This document shows, piece by piece, positions 49,962 to 58,628 of a stretch of DNA of 64,000 nucleotides. Both the position numbers and the translations under genes were made by a program. Positions within the stretch are counted from its first letter, which is position 1, and each line of letters begins with the position of its first letter. Source of the DNA: Neobacillus notoginsengisoli (GTDB lineage: Bacteria > Bacillota > Bacilli > Bacillales > Cytobacillaceae); the NCBI RefSeq assembly GCF_003515685.1, contig NZ_QWEG01000008.1:186001-250000 (forward strand), written 5' to 3'. The notes under the pieces are model-generated. The model did no database searches, was not told the DNA's origin, and saw only the letters and a program-made list of their open reading frames with translations.

Positions 49962-50836
49962 CACTGTCCGAAGCGGAGGCATCTTCGGATAGCAAACCGT
50001 CTGTAACATCATTCCTTGTCCGAACCAAGGTCACCTTCGGACAGCTGACGGCATTTGTAGTGAATCACTGTCCGAATCGGAGGCATCTTCGGACAAGGAA
50101 ACGCCTGAACCCTAGTTCTCTGTCCGAACCTGGGTCACCTTCGGACAGCTGACGGCATTTTTAGTGAATCACTGTCCGAAGCGAAGGCATCTTCGGATCA
50201 ACAAACTGCCTGCAACCTTATTCTCTGTCCGAACCTGGGTCACCTTCGGACAGCTGACGGCATTTTTAGTGAATCACTGTCCGAAGCGAAGGCATCTTCG
50301 GACAACAAACTGCCTGCAACCTTATTCTCTGTCCGAACCTGGGTCACCTTCGGACAGCTGGGGGCATTTTTAGTGAATCACTGTCCGAAGCGGAGACATC
50401 TTCGGACAGCAAACCGTCTGCAACTTCATTCCCTGTCCGAACTTTGGTCACCTTCGGACAGCCTGCGGCAAATTTTAGTGAATTCTTGTCCGAAGCGGAG
50501 GCATCTTTGGACAACAAACCGTCTGTAACATCATTCCTTGTCCGAACCAAGGTCACCTTCGGACAGCTGGTGGCATTTTTAGTGAATCACTGTCCGAAGC
50601 GGAGGCATCTTCGGACAGCAAACCGTCTGCAACTTCATTCCCTGTCCGAACCAAGGTCACCTTCGGACAGCTGGTGGCATTTTTAGTGAATCACTGTCCG
50701 AAGCGGAGGCATCTTCGGACAGCAAACCGTCTGCAACTTCATTCCCTGTCCGAAGCGGAGGCATCTTCGGACAATAAACCAGCTGGGACCTCCTTCTCAG
50801 TCCGAACATGGGGCACCTTCGGACAGCTTCCGGCTT
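49962..50836. repeat. 104-bp tandem repeat array (TTCGGACAG family), array 2, inverted
   Basis: CACCTTCGGACAGC recurs with TTCGG at 50036, 50140, 50245, 50349, 50453, 50558 and 50662, a period of 104-105 bp, then at 50818, 156 bp (1.5 units) later. Read in reverse complement, the unit matches array 1 word for word in its conserved parts (CTTCGGACAGTGATTCACTA, GCTGTCCGAAG, TTCGGACAGAGA). The two arrays are therefore the same family in opposite orientation. There are about eight units with more variation than array 1. ORFs across it are artefacts. Confidence 0.95.
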
Positions 50837-50968
50837 TTTTAATTTGATTCCGCTATTGAAATAATTATCATGGGGCTGCGTCGGCAGCTCCTTTTTAACC
50901 CCCTACTAAGTACCTTCCCTTCACAAGTGAATAGGATAATTTTATAAACTGTGGAGGGATTGAGAAAA

Positions 50969-51583
50969 ATGTATCCATATCAACATCCTTATTATGCACA
51001 TGCGCCGATGTATAACTATGGAAGTCAGTCTGTTTACAGACCATTTCCTAATGAGTTCCAATATGCGAACTGGCTGCCTTCTTCCAACGGTAATAGAAGT
51101 GTTTTGCTAAAAGATTATGGACCGAACCCGTTTGTCATTAATATCAATGAAGCAGCGAAGCGAAACAAGACGTATCGTACGGCTTTATGGACTGGAAGGC
51201 ATTTTCAAGTAACTTTGATGAGTATCAATGTTGGCGAAGATATTGGGTTGGAAATCCACCCAAACGTTGATCAATTCTTACGTATTGAAAAAGGCCAAGG
51301 GATTGTGAGAATGGGCAAGACGAAACAAAATTTAAACTTTGAAAGAAAAGTCTCTGATGATTCAGCGATCATGATACCTGCTGGAACATGGCATAATGTG
51401 ATCAATACAGGCAGAACTCCGCTGAAGCTTTACTCGATCTATGCGCCGCCTAACCATCCATTTGGTACGGTTCATCCTACCAAAGCAGCTGCAATGGCTG
51501 CGGAAGAAGGTCATGGAAACCGAAATACTGATATTTTCGGAAGGACTGCAGATTATGGATACAGTACATGGGCAGGTTGGTAA
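50969..51583 (+). CDS. cupin-domain protein (spore-associated type)
   Basis: A 204-residue protein with a Tyr/Pro/His-rich N-terminus (MYPYQHPYYAHAPMYNYGSQ). A cupin barrel follows with IGLEIHPNVDQFLRIEKGQG (motif 1) and IMIPAGTWHNVINTGRTPLK (motif 2). The C-terminus is rich in His, Thr and Gly. The layout resembles Bacillus YrkC/cupin proteins expressed in spores; a role in the coat or in metal-dependent sugar binding is inference. ATG 50969 has GGAGGG about 10 nt upstream. Confidence 0.82.
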   Translation: MYPYQHPYYAHAPMYNYGSQSVYRPFPNEFQYANWLPSSNGNRSVLLKDYGPNPFVININEAAKRNKTYRTALWTGRHFQVTLMSINVGEDIGLEIHPNVDQFLRIEKGQGIVRMGKTKQNLNFERKVSDDSAIMIPAGTWHNVINTGRTPLKLYSIYAPPNHPFGTVHPTKAAAMAAEEGHGNRNTDIFGRTADYGYSTWAGW

Positions 51584-51684
51584 GTAAGGGGTGGGAGGAT
51601 GAATACACTATTCACTCACGGGAAGCTCAGTTAGTCAGTATCCCCTAAGGCTTCTTCTAAGTCTAGGTTCGCTCGCAAAATATT

Positions 51685-51726
51685 AAAAAGGGTGCGTTGA
51701 TCCAAACAGGATTAACCGCCCTTTTT
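51685..51726 (+). terminator. intrinsic terminator after the cupin gene
   Basis: AAAAAGGGTGCGTTGATCC pairs with GGATTAACCGCCCTTTTT around AAACA. Confidence 0.85.
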
Positions 51727-52140
51727 GTTGAATTCTTTATTGTCCTAGTTGGCTACATACAATTTCAAAAAACCTTATTAATTTTAAGCAAAAGAAATAG
51801 GTGAATCAAATTGAAAGATTTTCACTGCTGCGCTCATGCCAGCATTTTCGGGCTGAGAAAGAAACGAAAGGCATGAAGTATGCCGGCTCGGGTACGAAAC
51901 GAAACTAACTTACATATTTAATTGCTGGAATCCAAAGGAGCTAGTACAAAAGCTAATGGAGAAAACAGGAGGGAAAGCCTATTAAAGTAAATTGGCAGGT
52001 ACTTACAAGGTATATACAAAAAAAGAAACTTAATGGATATAAAAAAAGTACTTTTAGATAGTAAATTTCAGATTCCCTTATTGACTATTCCAAATTCAAA
52101 GGTATATACTTTTATGTGAAAGCGATAACAAGATTGAATA
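51727..52140. other. intergenic region with possible gene remnants
   Basis: Short coding-like scraps are seen. One frame at about 51811 reads KDFHCCAHASIFGLRKKRKA and then stops; another near 51930-51985 reads NPKELVQKLMEKTGGKAY. Neither has an upstream continuation. They may be relics of a decayed gene upstream of the LacI operon. No repeat family member is present. Confidence 0.3.
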
Positions 52141-52160
52141 TTATTTCTTTTAGTAATGTT

Positions 52161-52473
52161 GTGAACCGGTTTCTAAAAAGTACCTTTACATACAGGCCAA
52201 CAATTATTCACTTATCATACCCAAAACATGGAAGTGGATTTTATTAACGGCACTTTGTAAACCGGTTTCTAAACACCTCATTGATTTAAGTTAACAGTCA
52301 TAAATGGCAATTTTCACTCTCATTCAATCGCGTTAAATTTATTTTTTTGGTTTTTTGTAAACCGGTTTCTAAAAAACGCTTTAGCCATGAAAGTCTTTAC
52401 ATAAAATTCATTCTTAGTTATGACTACTGGCTAGTTAAAAAGCATTGTCTTTTTGTAAACCGGTTAACTAAAT
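52161..52473 (+). promoter_or_regulatory. four LacI-type operators and candidate promoter
   Basis: AACCGGTT cores are centred at 52167.5, 52263.5, 52363.5 and 52461.5, each within TGTAAACCGGTTTCTA or a close variant, at 96, 100 and 98 bp spacing. The CG-centred palindrome is the LacI-family type. The fourth lies between a candidate -35 TTGTCT (52445-52450) and -10 CTAAAT (52468-52473). A further inverted pair ACCGATA/TATCGGT lies around 52487-52523. The next gene encodes a LacI-family regulator, which is the likely ligand. Confidence 0.82.
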
Positions 52474-52563
52474 CGTTTCACTAAACCGATAAACTAAATT
52501 GATACACTACTAAATATCGGTAAACATCCTATTTCAAAAGATAAAAGGAGGTAGGTGGATGGT

Positions 52564-53637
52564 ATGAGTCATAAGTCCAAAGGGGAAAAAGTCCGGGTAA
52601 CGATCAATGAGGTTGCCCAAAAAGCAAATGTATCCAAAACAACAGTATCCAGATATTTAAATGGAAAATATGAATACATGTCTGAAGAAACAAAGGAATT
52701 ACTAGCAAACGTCATCGACCAATTGGATTATCGCCCTAGTAATCTGGCAAGAAGCTTGAAAGCGAAGAATTCCGGTGTCATTGGTTGTATCATTGCCGAT
52801 ATTGGAAGCCCGTTTTCTTCTATTGTGTTAAAAGGAGTAAGTGATTACTGCAAGCAATTGGGTTACAGCGTCTTATTCGCAAACATTGATAATGATCCAA
52901 TAAATGAAAAAGAAAGCATTCAATCCTTATTGGATAACAAAGTAGATGGCTTAATTATTAACACTACAGGCAAAAATGATGACTATCTTTTATCACTAAA
53001 AAATGAAGGTATCAAAATTGTTTTGGCTGACCGTAGTTTAAGCACTCCCAATGTGCTGGATACGGTAGCGACTAATAATTATGATGCCACCTACGATTTG
53101 GTGAAACATTTATCCGAGCAAGGCTACAAACGGGTAGCATTTTTCACCCAAGATATGTCGGTTATAAGCAGCCGTTACAAGCGTCATGAAGGGTTTAATG
53201 ACGCGATGAGAAAGTATTTTAATCAGGATGGAAATTTGACCACCTATGTGATCAATATAGATGATCCGCAAAATTCAGATGAAAGTTTAAGGGAATTTGT
53301 AAACGTTTCAAAGGGGGAACCTGCTGCGATTTTTACAGTTAACGGCGTGACCCTGTTAACGGTCCTGCATGGTATGAAGCGGCTAAATATAGAAATCTCG
53401 CCGCAAATGGGAATATGCGGATTTGATGACTGGGGTTGGGCGTCCTTGATCCCCCCTGGAATTACAACCTTGACCCAAGAATCCTATGAGTGCGGCGTTC
53501 AATCTGCCAAGCTATTAATCGAGCGCATCAAAGAACAAGAAGAATTTGAACCAAAATATATAGAGTTGCCGGCACAGCTTGTTAAACGAGGCTCTACAAA
53601 TCCGAAGCTATTAATGGAGGCGTATAAAATTGAATAA
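52564..53637 (+). CDS. LacI-family transcriptional regulator
   Basis: A 357-residue protein. The N-terminal HTH and hinge read VTINEVAQKANVSKTTVSRY, then YRPSNLARSLKAKNSG. The periplasmic-binding-like domain starts VIGCIIADIGSPFSSIVLKG and holds GICGFDDWGWASLIPPGITT, as in KdgR-type regulators. ATG 52564 is chosen because AAAGGAGG lies 11 nt upstream; GTG 52555 is too close. It overlaps the aldolase gene by 8 bp. It probably autoregulates through the four upstream operators. The effector is likely a sugar acid or its phosphate. Confidence 0.92.
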   Translation: MSHKSKGEKVRVTINEVAQKANVSKTTVSRYLNGKYEYMSEETKELLANVIDQLDYRPSNLARSLKAKNSGVIGCIIADIGSPFSSIVLKGVSDYCKQLGYSVLFANIDNDPINEKESIQSLLDNKVDGLIINTTGKNDDYLLSLKNEGIKIVLADRSLSTPNVLDTVATNNYDATYDLVKHLSEQGYKRVAFFTQDMSVISSRYKRHEGFNDAMRKYFNQDGNLTTYVINIDDPQNSDESLREFVNVSKGEPAAIFTVNGVTLLTVLHGMKRLNIEISPQMGICGFDDWGWASLIPPGITTLTQESYECGVQSAKLLIERIKEQEEFEPKYIELPAQLVKRGSTNPKLLMEAYKIE

Positions 53638-54250
53638 ACAAGAAGTCAAGAAACAGCTGAAAGGAAAAATCATCGCGGTTATTCGCGGAAATGATTTGGA
53701 AGAGGCCAGAGAAATCTGTAAAACCATCGTACAGTCGGGAATTACCACATTGGAAATTACCTTCAGCCTTCCGAAAGCGGAAGAACTCATCCGGACACTG
53801 AAATCGGAACTTCCGGAGGCGGTCATTGGAGCAGGCACCGTATTAACAATGGAACAAGCTGAATTAGCGGTCACAAACGGAGCAGATTTTGTTGTTTCTC
53901 CTTGTGTTGTCGAAGAAGTGGGTGCCTATTGCAAAGAGCATGAGATTTTTTGCTCACTAGGGGCTGCTACACCGACCGAGGCATATCGGGCCTACCAAGC
54001 AGGAAGCGATGTGGTGAAATTATTCCCAGGTGAGTGTGTATCGATGAAGATGATCAAAGGAATTAAAGCGCCAATGCCATTTATTGAAATGATGCCGACC
54101 GGGGGAGTAGATGATACGAATATTAACGACTGGTTTGCAAGCGGCGCCTTCGCGGTCGGGCTGGGCGGTTATTTAACGAAAGGCATTCATGCCGGCAATC
54201 TGGACGTATTGAAACAAAGATGTGAGAAAATTTTGCACGCATTACAGTAG
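53630..54250 (+). CDS. KDPG/KHG-type aldolase
   Basis: A 206-residue class I aldolase. IIAVIRGNDLEEAREICKTI, LEITFSLPKAEELIR (catalytic Glu), GAGTVLTMEQAELAV, the Schiff-base lysine in DVVKLFPGE, and MMPTGGVDDTNINDW match Eda. It cleaves 2-keto-3-deoxy-6-phosphogluconate (or 4-hydroxy-2-oxoglutarate) to pyruvate plus an aldehyde. The TTG start overlaps the lacI end, giving tight coupling. Together with the PfkB kinase further on it can complete a KDG to KDPG to pyruvate branch. Confidence 0.92.
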   Translation: MNKQEVKKQLKGKIIAVIRGNDLEEAREICKTIVQSGITTLEITFSLPKAEELIRTLKSELPEAVIGAGTVLTMEQAELAVTNGADFVVSPCVVEEVGAYCKEHEIFCSLGAATPTEAYRAYQAGSDVVKLFPGECVSMKMIKGIKAPMPFIEMMPTGGVDDTNINDWFASGAFAVGLGGYLTKGIHAGNLDVLKQRCEKILHALQ

Positions 54251-54267
54251 GAGTGGAGTGGGGTTAC

Positions 54268-55023
54268 TTGAAAAAAGACCAAATTGTCATTAATACACTT
54301 GTCTATCTTGAAGATTTAAAAGCTGGCGTACCTCAAAGTGAAATGCTCGACTGGGTTCATGAACTCGGGTTAAAAAACATTGAAGTGAGAAGAGAGTTTA
54401 TCAAAGAACATCAAGAACTGCAGGATATTAAAAACAAATCAGAACAGCATGGAATGAAAGTCTTTTACTCCATACCTGACGTGCTCTATGAAAATCAGCA
54501 ACTAAATGTAGAATCGCTTGAAGTGTATTACAAGGAAGCCTATGACATGAATTGTCACGCCATTAAATTGAATATTGGCGACTATGGCCAAATTTCTGAA
54601 GCAGATTTGAAAGCGGTTGCGAGGTTGGCTGAACAATACAACGTTAAGCTCACCGTTGAAAATGATCAAACGGAAAGCAATGGCAGGTCCCAAAAAATCA
54701 TTGATTTCCTGACCGAAGTGAAACAGTTGGGTGGACCGATTACTTTTACCTTCGATATCGGGAATTGGCTGTTCCAAGGGGAAGACCCGGTTGAAAACGC
54801 TAAACTGCTTCAATCGTTTGTCACGTATATTCACATCAAAGATATTGACGAAGAGAAAAATACCAGACTGTTGAACGACGGACTAGTCGATTGGAAGAAA
54901 ATCATCGAGATTTTGCCAAAAGAAATACCGGTTGCGATAGAGTATCCGATTTCCACAAAAGAAGTACTGGTTTCCGAGATTCATAAACTAGTAGAAATGC
55001 AGGAGGTGATTCCCCAAAAATAG
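54268..55023 (+). CDS. sugar phosphate isomerase/epimerase (xylose-isomerase-like TIM barrel)
   Basis: A 251-residue protein starting at TTG 54268 with GGAGTGGGG upstream. Barrel motifs of the AP-endonuclease-2 superfamily are present: GLKNIEVRREFI, NCHAIKLNIGDYGQI, VKLTVENDQTESN, FTFDIGNWLFQGEDP and TYIHIKDIDEEKN. The Glu, Asp and His residues fit the metal site of keto-acid or sugar epimerases/isomerases. The substrate is unknown; its operon position suggests an early step of the sugar-acid pathway. Confidence 0.85.
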   Translation: MKKDQIVINTLVYLEDLKAGVPQSEMLDWVHELGLKNIEVRREFIKEHQELQDIKNKSEQHGMKVFYSIPDVLYENQQLNVESLEVYYKEAYDMNCHAIKLNIGDYGQISEADLKAVARLAEQYNVKLTVENDQTESNGRSQKIIDFLTEVKQLGGPITFTFDIGNWLFQGEDPVENAKLLQSFVTYIHIKDIDEEKNTRLLNDGLVDWKKIIEILPKEIPVAIEYPISTKEVLVSEIHKLVEMQEVIPQK

Positions 55024-55086
55024 TGGCGGGATTGAAACGAACCTGTGAGTAACGATTGATAAATAATTTACTGGGGGGAAAACAGA

Positions 55087-56370
55087 ATGGCCTTAACAAT
55101 TGGAATCTTATTATTACTGACGTTTGTCGGATTTATCGTTTATGCAGTAAGAGGCGGAAACCTAATGATTGGTTTCTTGGTTATGGCGGTTATTTGGTCA
55201 ACGCTTGGAATGATTGGCGGAGAACTTACCTGGGAACGAACAATGACGGAGATATTCCAGGGCGGACCGGAAAGCTGGGGACCGACGGCCGTTGTCGTTG
55301 TGTTTGGTAGCTGGTTTGGCCAAGTGTTAGTAAGAACCGGGGTTGCTTCAAAGATTATCCGAATGACTGTTGAGCTCGGCGGGGATAAGCCGCTCATTAC
55401 AACAGTACTATTGTCAGTCGTGACTGGTTTAATTTTCACAAGTACGTTTGGTGCGGGCGCAGTTGTCGCGATTGGGGTTATTGTTCTACCAATTCTATTA
55501 TCACTCGGTGTCCCGAAATCCCTGGCTGTTTCTTCCTACATCATGTCAGTCGGTTCCGGTATGTATGTCAACATCGTATTATTTAAGCAAATGCAAGCAA
55601 TTTTCACAGATTTCCCGTACGATGGAAACTATTTGAAATTCGGTTTTACAGCAATGGCAGTTCAATTACTCATTGTTATTCTCATGTTGTCCGTCAGACT
55701 TCGCAAAACAAAAGTCAGCCGTGCCTGGGCTGCTACAGCTTCAAGCAGTGACAATCAAAATGTACCAGGAATTGCGCTTATCACGCCATTAATACCGGTT
55801 GTCCTTGCGATCGGATTTAACTGGCAGCCGATTCCGGCGTTCATTGTAGCGGCTTTATTCGCGCTATTTGTTACTGGCAAAATTAGATCTTACAAAGATG
55901 CTGAAAAAGTTATTTCGAAAACTTTCTATGATGGCGTAGTCGACGTTGCTGGACTACTTGGATTCCTATTCATTCTTCCGATGTTCAATAAAGTATCAGG
56001 TGCCGTTTCACCATTCTTTGAAAGTATTTTGGGCGGAGTTATGCCAACCAGCACATTAACGGTTGCACTTCTCTTCATGGTCATTGCACCGCTTGGTTTA
56101 TTCCGGGGTCCACTGACCGTATTTGGTGCCGGTGCTGCAACAATCGGAATTTTAACAGGAGTAGGCGACTTCCCATTGGCATTCCTATTCCCATTAATGT
56201 ATATTCCTACAATTACAATGAATATTTCAGCTTGTCCTACTCAATCTTGGAACCTATGGTCCATTAACTATACAAAAACAGATACAAAAAGCTTCTTGCT
56301 TTCAGGAGTACCATGGGCATGGAGTGTGGCCATCGTGAATATTGCCATTGCCTATTTGATGTTCGGCTAA
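55087..56370 (+). CDS. ion-transporter-superfamily permease (GntP/CitMHS-like)
   Basis: A 427-residue protein with 11-12 membrane helices. The composition and symmetry (ESWGPTAVVVVFGSWFGQVL, FTSTFGAGAVVAIGVIVLPI in the first half, IAPLGLFRGPLTVFGAGAAT in the second) suit carboxylate/gluconate permeases of the ion transporter superfamily. It probably imports the operon's substrate, an anionic sugar acid or similar, by proton or sodium symport. It lies 63 nt after the epimerase gene, with GGGGGG upstream of ATG. Confidence 0.82.
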   Translation: MALTIGILLLLTFVGFIVYAVRGGNLMIGFLVMAVIWSTLGMIGGELTWERTMTEIFQGGPESWGPTAVVVVFGSWFGQVLVRTGVASKIIRMTVELGGDKPLITTVLLSVVTGLIFTSTFGAGAVVAIGVIVLPILLSLGVPKSLAVSSYIMSVGSGMYVNIVLFKQMQAIFTDFPYDGNYLKFGFTAMAVQLLIVILMLSVRLRKTKVSRAWAATASSSDNQNVPGIALITPLIPVVLAIGFNWQPIPAFIVAALFALFVTGKIRSYKDAEKVISKTFYDGVVDVAGLLGFLFILPMFNKVSGAVSPFFESILGGVMPTSTLTVALLFMVIAPLGLFRGPLTVFGAGAATIGILTGVGDFPLAFLFPLMYIPTITMNISACPTQSWNLWSINYTKTDTKSFLLSGVPWAWSVAIVNIAIAYLMFG

Positions 56371-56422
56371 GAAATGGATGCACGGTGATTACCACTGGAC
56401 AATTTTTGCAAAATCACAGCAA

Positions 56423-56460
56423 GAAATCGGTTGTTCCCCGATGAGGGAACAGCCGATTTC
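56423..56460 (+). other. long mRNA hairpin inside the operon
   Basis: GAAATCGGTTGTTCCC and GGGAACAGCCGATTTC form a 16-bp stem with one G-U pair and a 6-nt loop, between the permease and the HyuA-like gene. No U-tract follows, so it more likely marks mRNA processing or stability than termination. Confidence 0.65.
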
Positions 56461-56495
56461 GGCAAGTGATAACGTTTTGAAATGGAGGAGTTACA

Positions 56496-58628
56496 ATGGC
56501 TAAACGAGCTATTCGCGTCGGTATAGACGTTGGGGGAACTCATACAAAAGCCGTCGCAATTGATAATGCAACACATGAAATCATCGGCAAAGGTTCCGTC
56601 AAGACTACCCATGATCATCCAAGCGGGGTGGCACAAGGGGTAATCGAAGCGTTTAAATTATGTTTAACAAAAAACAATATTAATCCTGAAGACGTTATTT
56701 TTATCGCCCATAGTACAACTCAAGCAACAAACGCGCTGTTAGAGGGTGACGTTGCCGAGGTTGGGGTAATTGGAATCGGAAGTGGCGGCCTTGGCGGCTG
56801 GCTAGCAAAAAAACAAACGAAAATTGATGATATTGATTTAGGTACTGGCCGAATCATTAAGACACACCATCGCTACATGAAGCAAAAAGAAGTAAACCCG
56901 GATACAATCAAAAAAACAATTACAGAATTAAGGGATGAAGGCGCAGGGGTTTTTGTTGCTTCCAAAGCATTTGGTGTCGATGATTTGACCGAGGAAAAAG
57001 AAATCCACAAACTTGCTGATGAGCATGGCATTCCAGTATCGGTTGCCTCTGAAATCAGTAAACTGTACGGCCTGACCCGAAGAACGAGAACAGCTACCAT
57101 TAATGCGAGCATTTTGCCAAAAATGCTTGAAACGGCAAACAGTACAGAAGGCAGCGTTCGCCAAGCCGGGATTCAGGTTCCGTTAATGATTATGCGTGGT
57201 GATGGCGGAGTAATGGGAATCGACGAAATGAGAAAGCGTCCCGTCTTAACGATGCTGTCAGGCCCTGCTGCCAGTGTTGTTGGCGCATTAATGTATTTAA
57301 GGGCATCAAATGGTATTTATTTCGAGGTAGGCGGAACGAGTACGAACATCGGCGTGATCAAAAATGGACGCCCAGCTGTTGACTATTCCATCGTTGGCGG
57401 CCATCCAACGTATATTAGCTCCTTGGACGTCCGCGTATTGGGGGTAGCCGGAGGCAGTATGGTCCGAGCATCCAGAGAAGGCATTGTTGACGTCGGGCCA
57501 AGAAGTGCCCATATTGGCGGGATGCCTTACGCTGTCTTTACGCCGATTGAAGAAATCGTCGACCCACAAGTTGAGTTTTTCACGCCTAGAGAGGGCGACC
57601 CAGATGACTATGTCTATATTAAACTTAAAAACGGCAAGAAGATTACGATTACAAATAGCTGTGCAGCGAACGTATTAGGATATGTAAATCCTGAACATTA
57701 TGCATATGGAAACGCTGAGGCTGCCAGGAAAGCAATGGAGCCGCTCGCCAACTATATGAATAAAACAGTCGAAGAAGTGGCTGCTGAAATTTTACAAAAA
57801 TCGTATGAAAAAATTAAGCCGGTTATCGAAGAGTTCGCGGAGAAATATAAGCTGGAAAAAGACCAAATTTCCCTCGTAGGCGTTGGCGGAGGCTGTGCAT
57901 CTCTCATGCCATACACCGCCAAAAATATGGAATTGGAATACAACATTCCAGAAAATGCCGAGGTTATTTCTTCTATTGGCGTTGCCCTAGCAATGATTCG
58001 TGACGTCGTCGAACGGGTCATCCCATCACCGACGAAAAAAGATATTGCGGATCTCAAAAAAGAAGCGGAAGGCATGGCAATCGCCAACGGAGCCGTCCCA
58101 GATTCGGTTGAGGTACAAATCGAAATTGATTCTCAGACGAATAAAGTCACTGCGATTGCAATGGGTTCCTCGGAAGTTCAAGCAACAGATTTGTTAATGG
58201 CATTAAGCGAAGAGGAAGCGAAAGAAATCGCCGCCAAATCAATGGGTGTTCCGATTGGGGAAGCGGAATTGATTACGAGAAGTGACGTCATTTATGTCTT
58301 CTCCGCAAAAGGGAAGAAAGAAGGCGCAAAACAAGTCAGAATCATCGACAAAAAAGGATTCATTAAAGTACAACGCGGGGACGCAGTCGCTGAAAAATGC
58401 ACCGTCGCGCAGGCGCAAGAAGTGATCGGCCAAATGTGGGAAACATTAGCCATCTTCAAGAGTGATATTAAATTAAGCCCCGATATTTATCTATGTATTG
58501 GCGGGAAAGTCTTGGATTATACGGGCATGCTGGACAAAGAGCAGTTATACATGGTCGTTGATACAGAATTAGCAACGATGGAGCCACATGAAGAAATCAT
58601 TATCGTCGGAGCAAAAAATGATCTATGA
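56496..58628 (+). CDS. hydantoinase/oxoprolinase-family (HyuA-like) ATPase, stand-alone
   Basis: A 710-residue ASKHA-fold protein. Phosphate 1 loop is VGIDVGGTHTKAVAIDNATH; VIFIAHSTTQATNALLEGDV, MSGPAASVVGALMYL and GIYFEVGGTSTNIGVIKNGR are HyuA/oxoprolinase hallmarks. The glycine-rich VGVGGGCASLMPY is in the C-terminal part. Beyond about residue 530 an extra domain of about 180 residues follows. The family couples ATP hydrolysis to opening of lactam or hydantoin rings, or to carboxylation of ketones, usually with a HyuB subunit. None is present here. The substrate is unknown. Confidence 0.88.
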   Translation: MAKRAIRVGIDVGGTHTKAVAIDNATHEIIGKGSVKTTHDHPSGVAQGVIEAFKLCLTKNNINPEDVIFIAHSTTQATNALLEGDVAEVGVIGIGSGGLGGWLAKKQTKIDDIDLGTGRIIKTHHRYMKQKEVNPDTIKKTITELRDEGAGVFVASKAFGVDDLTEEKEIHKLADEHGIPVSVASEISKLYGLTRRTRTATINASILPKMLETANSTEGSVRQAGIQVPLMIMRGDGGVMGIDEMRKRPVLTMLSGPAASVVGALMYLRASNGIYFEVGGTSTNIGVIKNGRPAVDYSIVGGHPTYISSLDVRVLGVAGGSMVRASREGIVDVGPRSAHIGGMPYAVFTPIEEIVDPQVEFFTPREGDPDDYVYIKLKNGKKITITNSCAANVLGYVNPEHYAYGNAEAARKAMEPLANYMNKTVEEVAAEILQKSYEKIKPVIEEFAEKYKLEKDQISLVGVGGGCASLMPYTAKNMELEYNIPENAEVISSIGVALAMIRDVVERVIPSPTKKDIADLKKEAEGMAIANGAVPDSVEVQIEIDSQTNKVTAIAMGSSEVQATDLLMALSEEEAKEIAAKSMGVPIGEAELITRSDVIYVFSAKGKKEGAKQVRIIDKKGFIKVQRGDAVAEKCTVAQAQEVIGQMWETLAIFKSDIKLSPDIYLCIGGKVLDYTGMLDKEQLYMVVDTELATMEPHEEIIIVGAKNDL

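Noticed and set aside
50164-50686. Plus- and minus-strand ORFs across array 2
   Set aside because: Same reason as for array 1: repeat-derived frames without start signals.
47874-50836. CRISPR array
   Set aside because: The sequences between the conserved hairpins are themselves repeated; there are no unique spacers and no cas genes.
53296-53310. Catabolite-responsive element TTGTAAACGTTTCAA inside the lacI gene
   Set aside because: It is one base short of the usual cre spacing and lies in coding sequence; CcpA control is not claimed.
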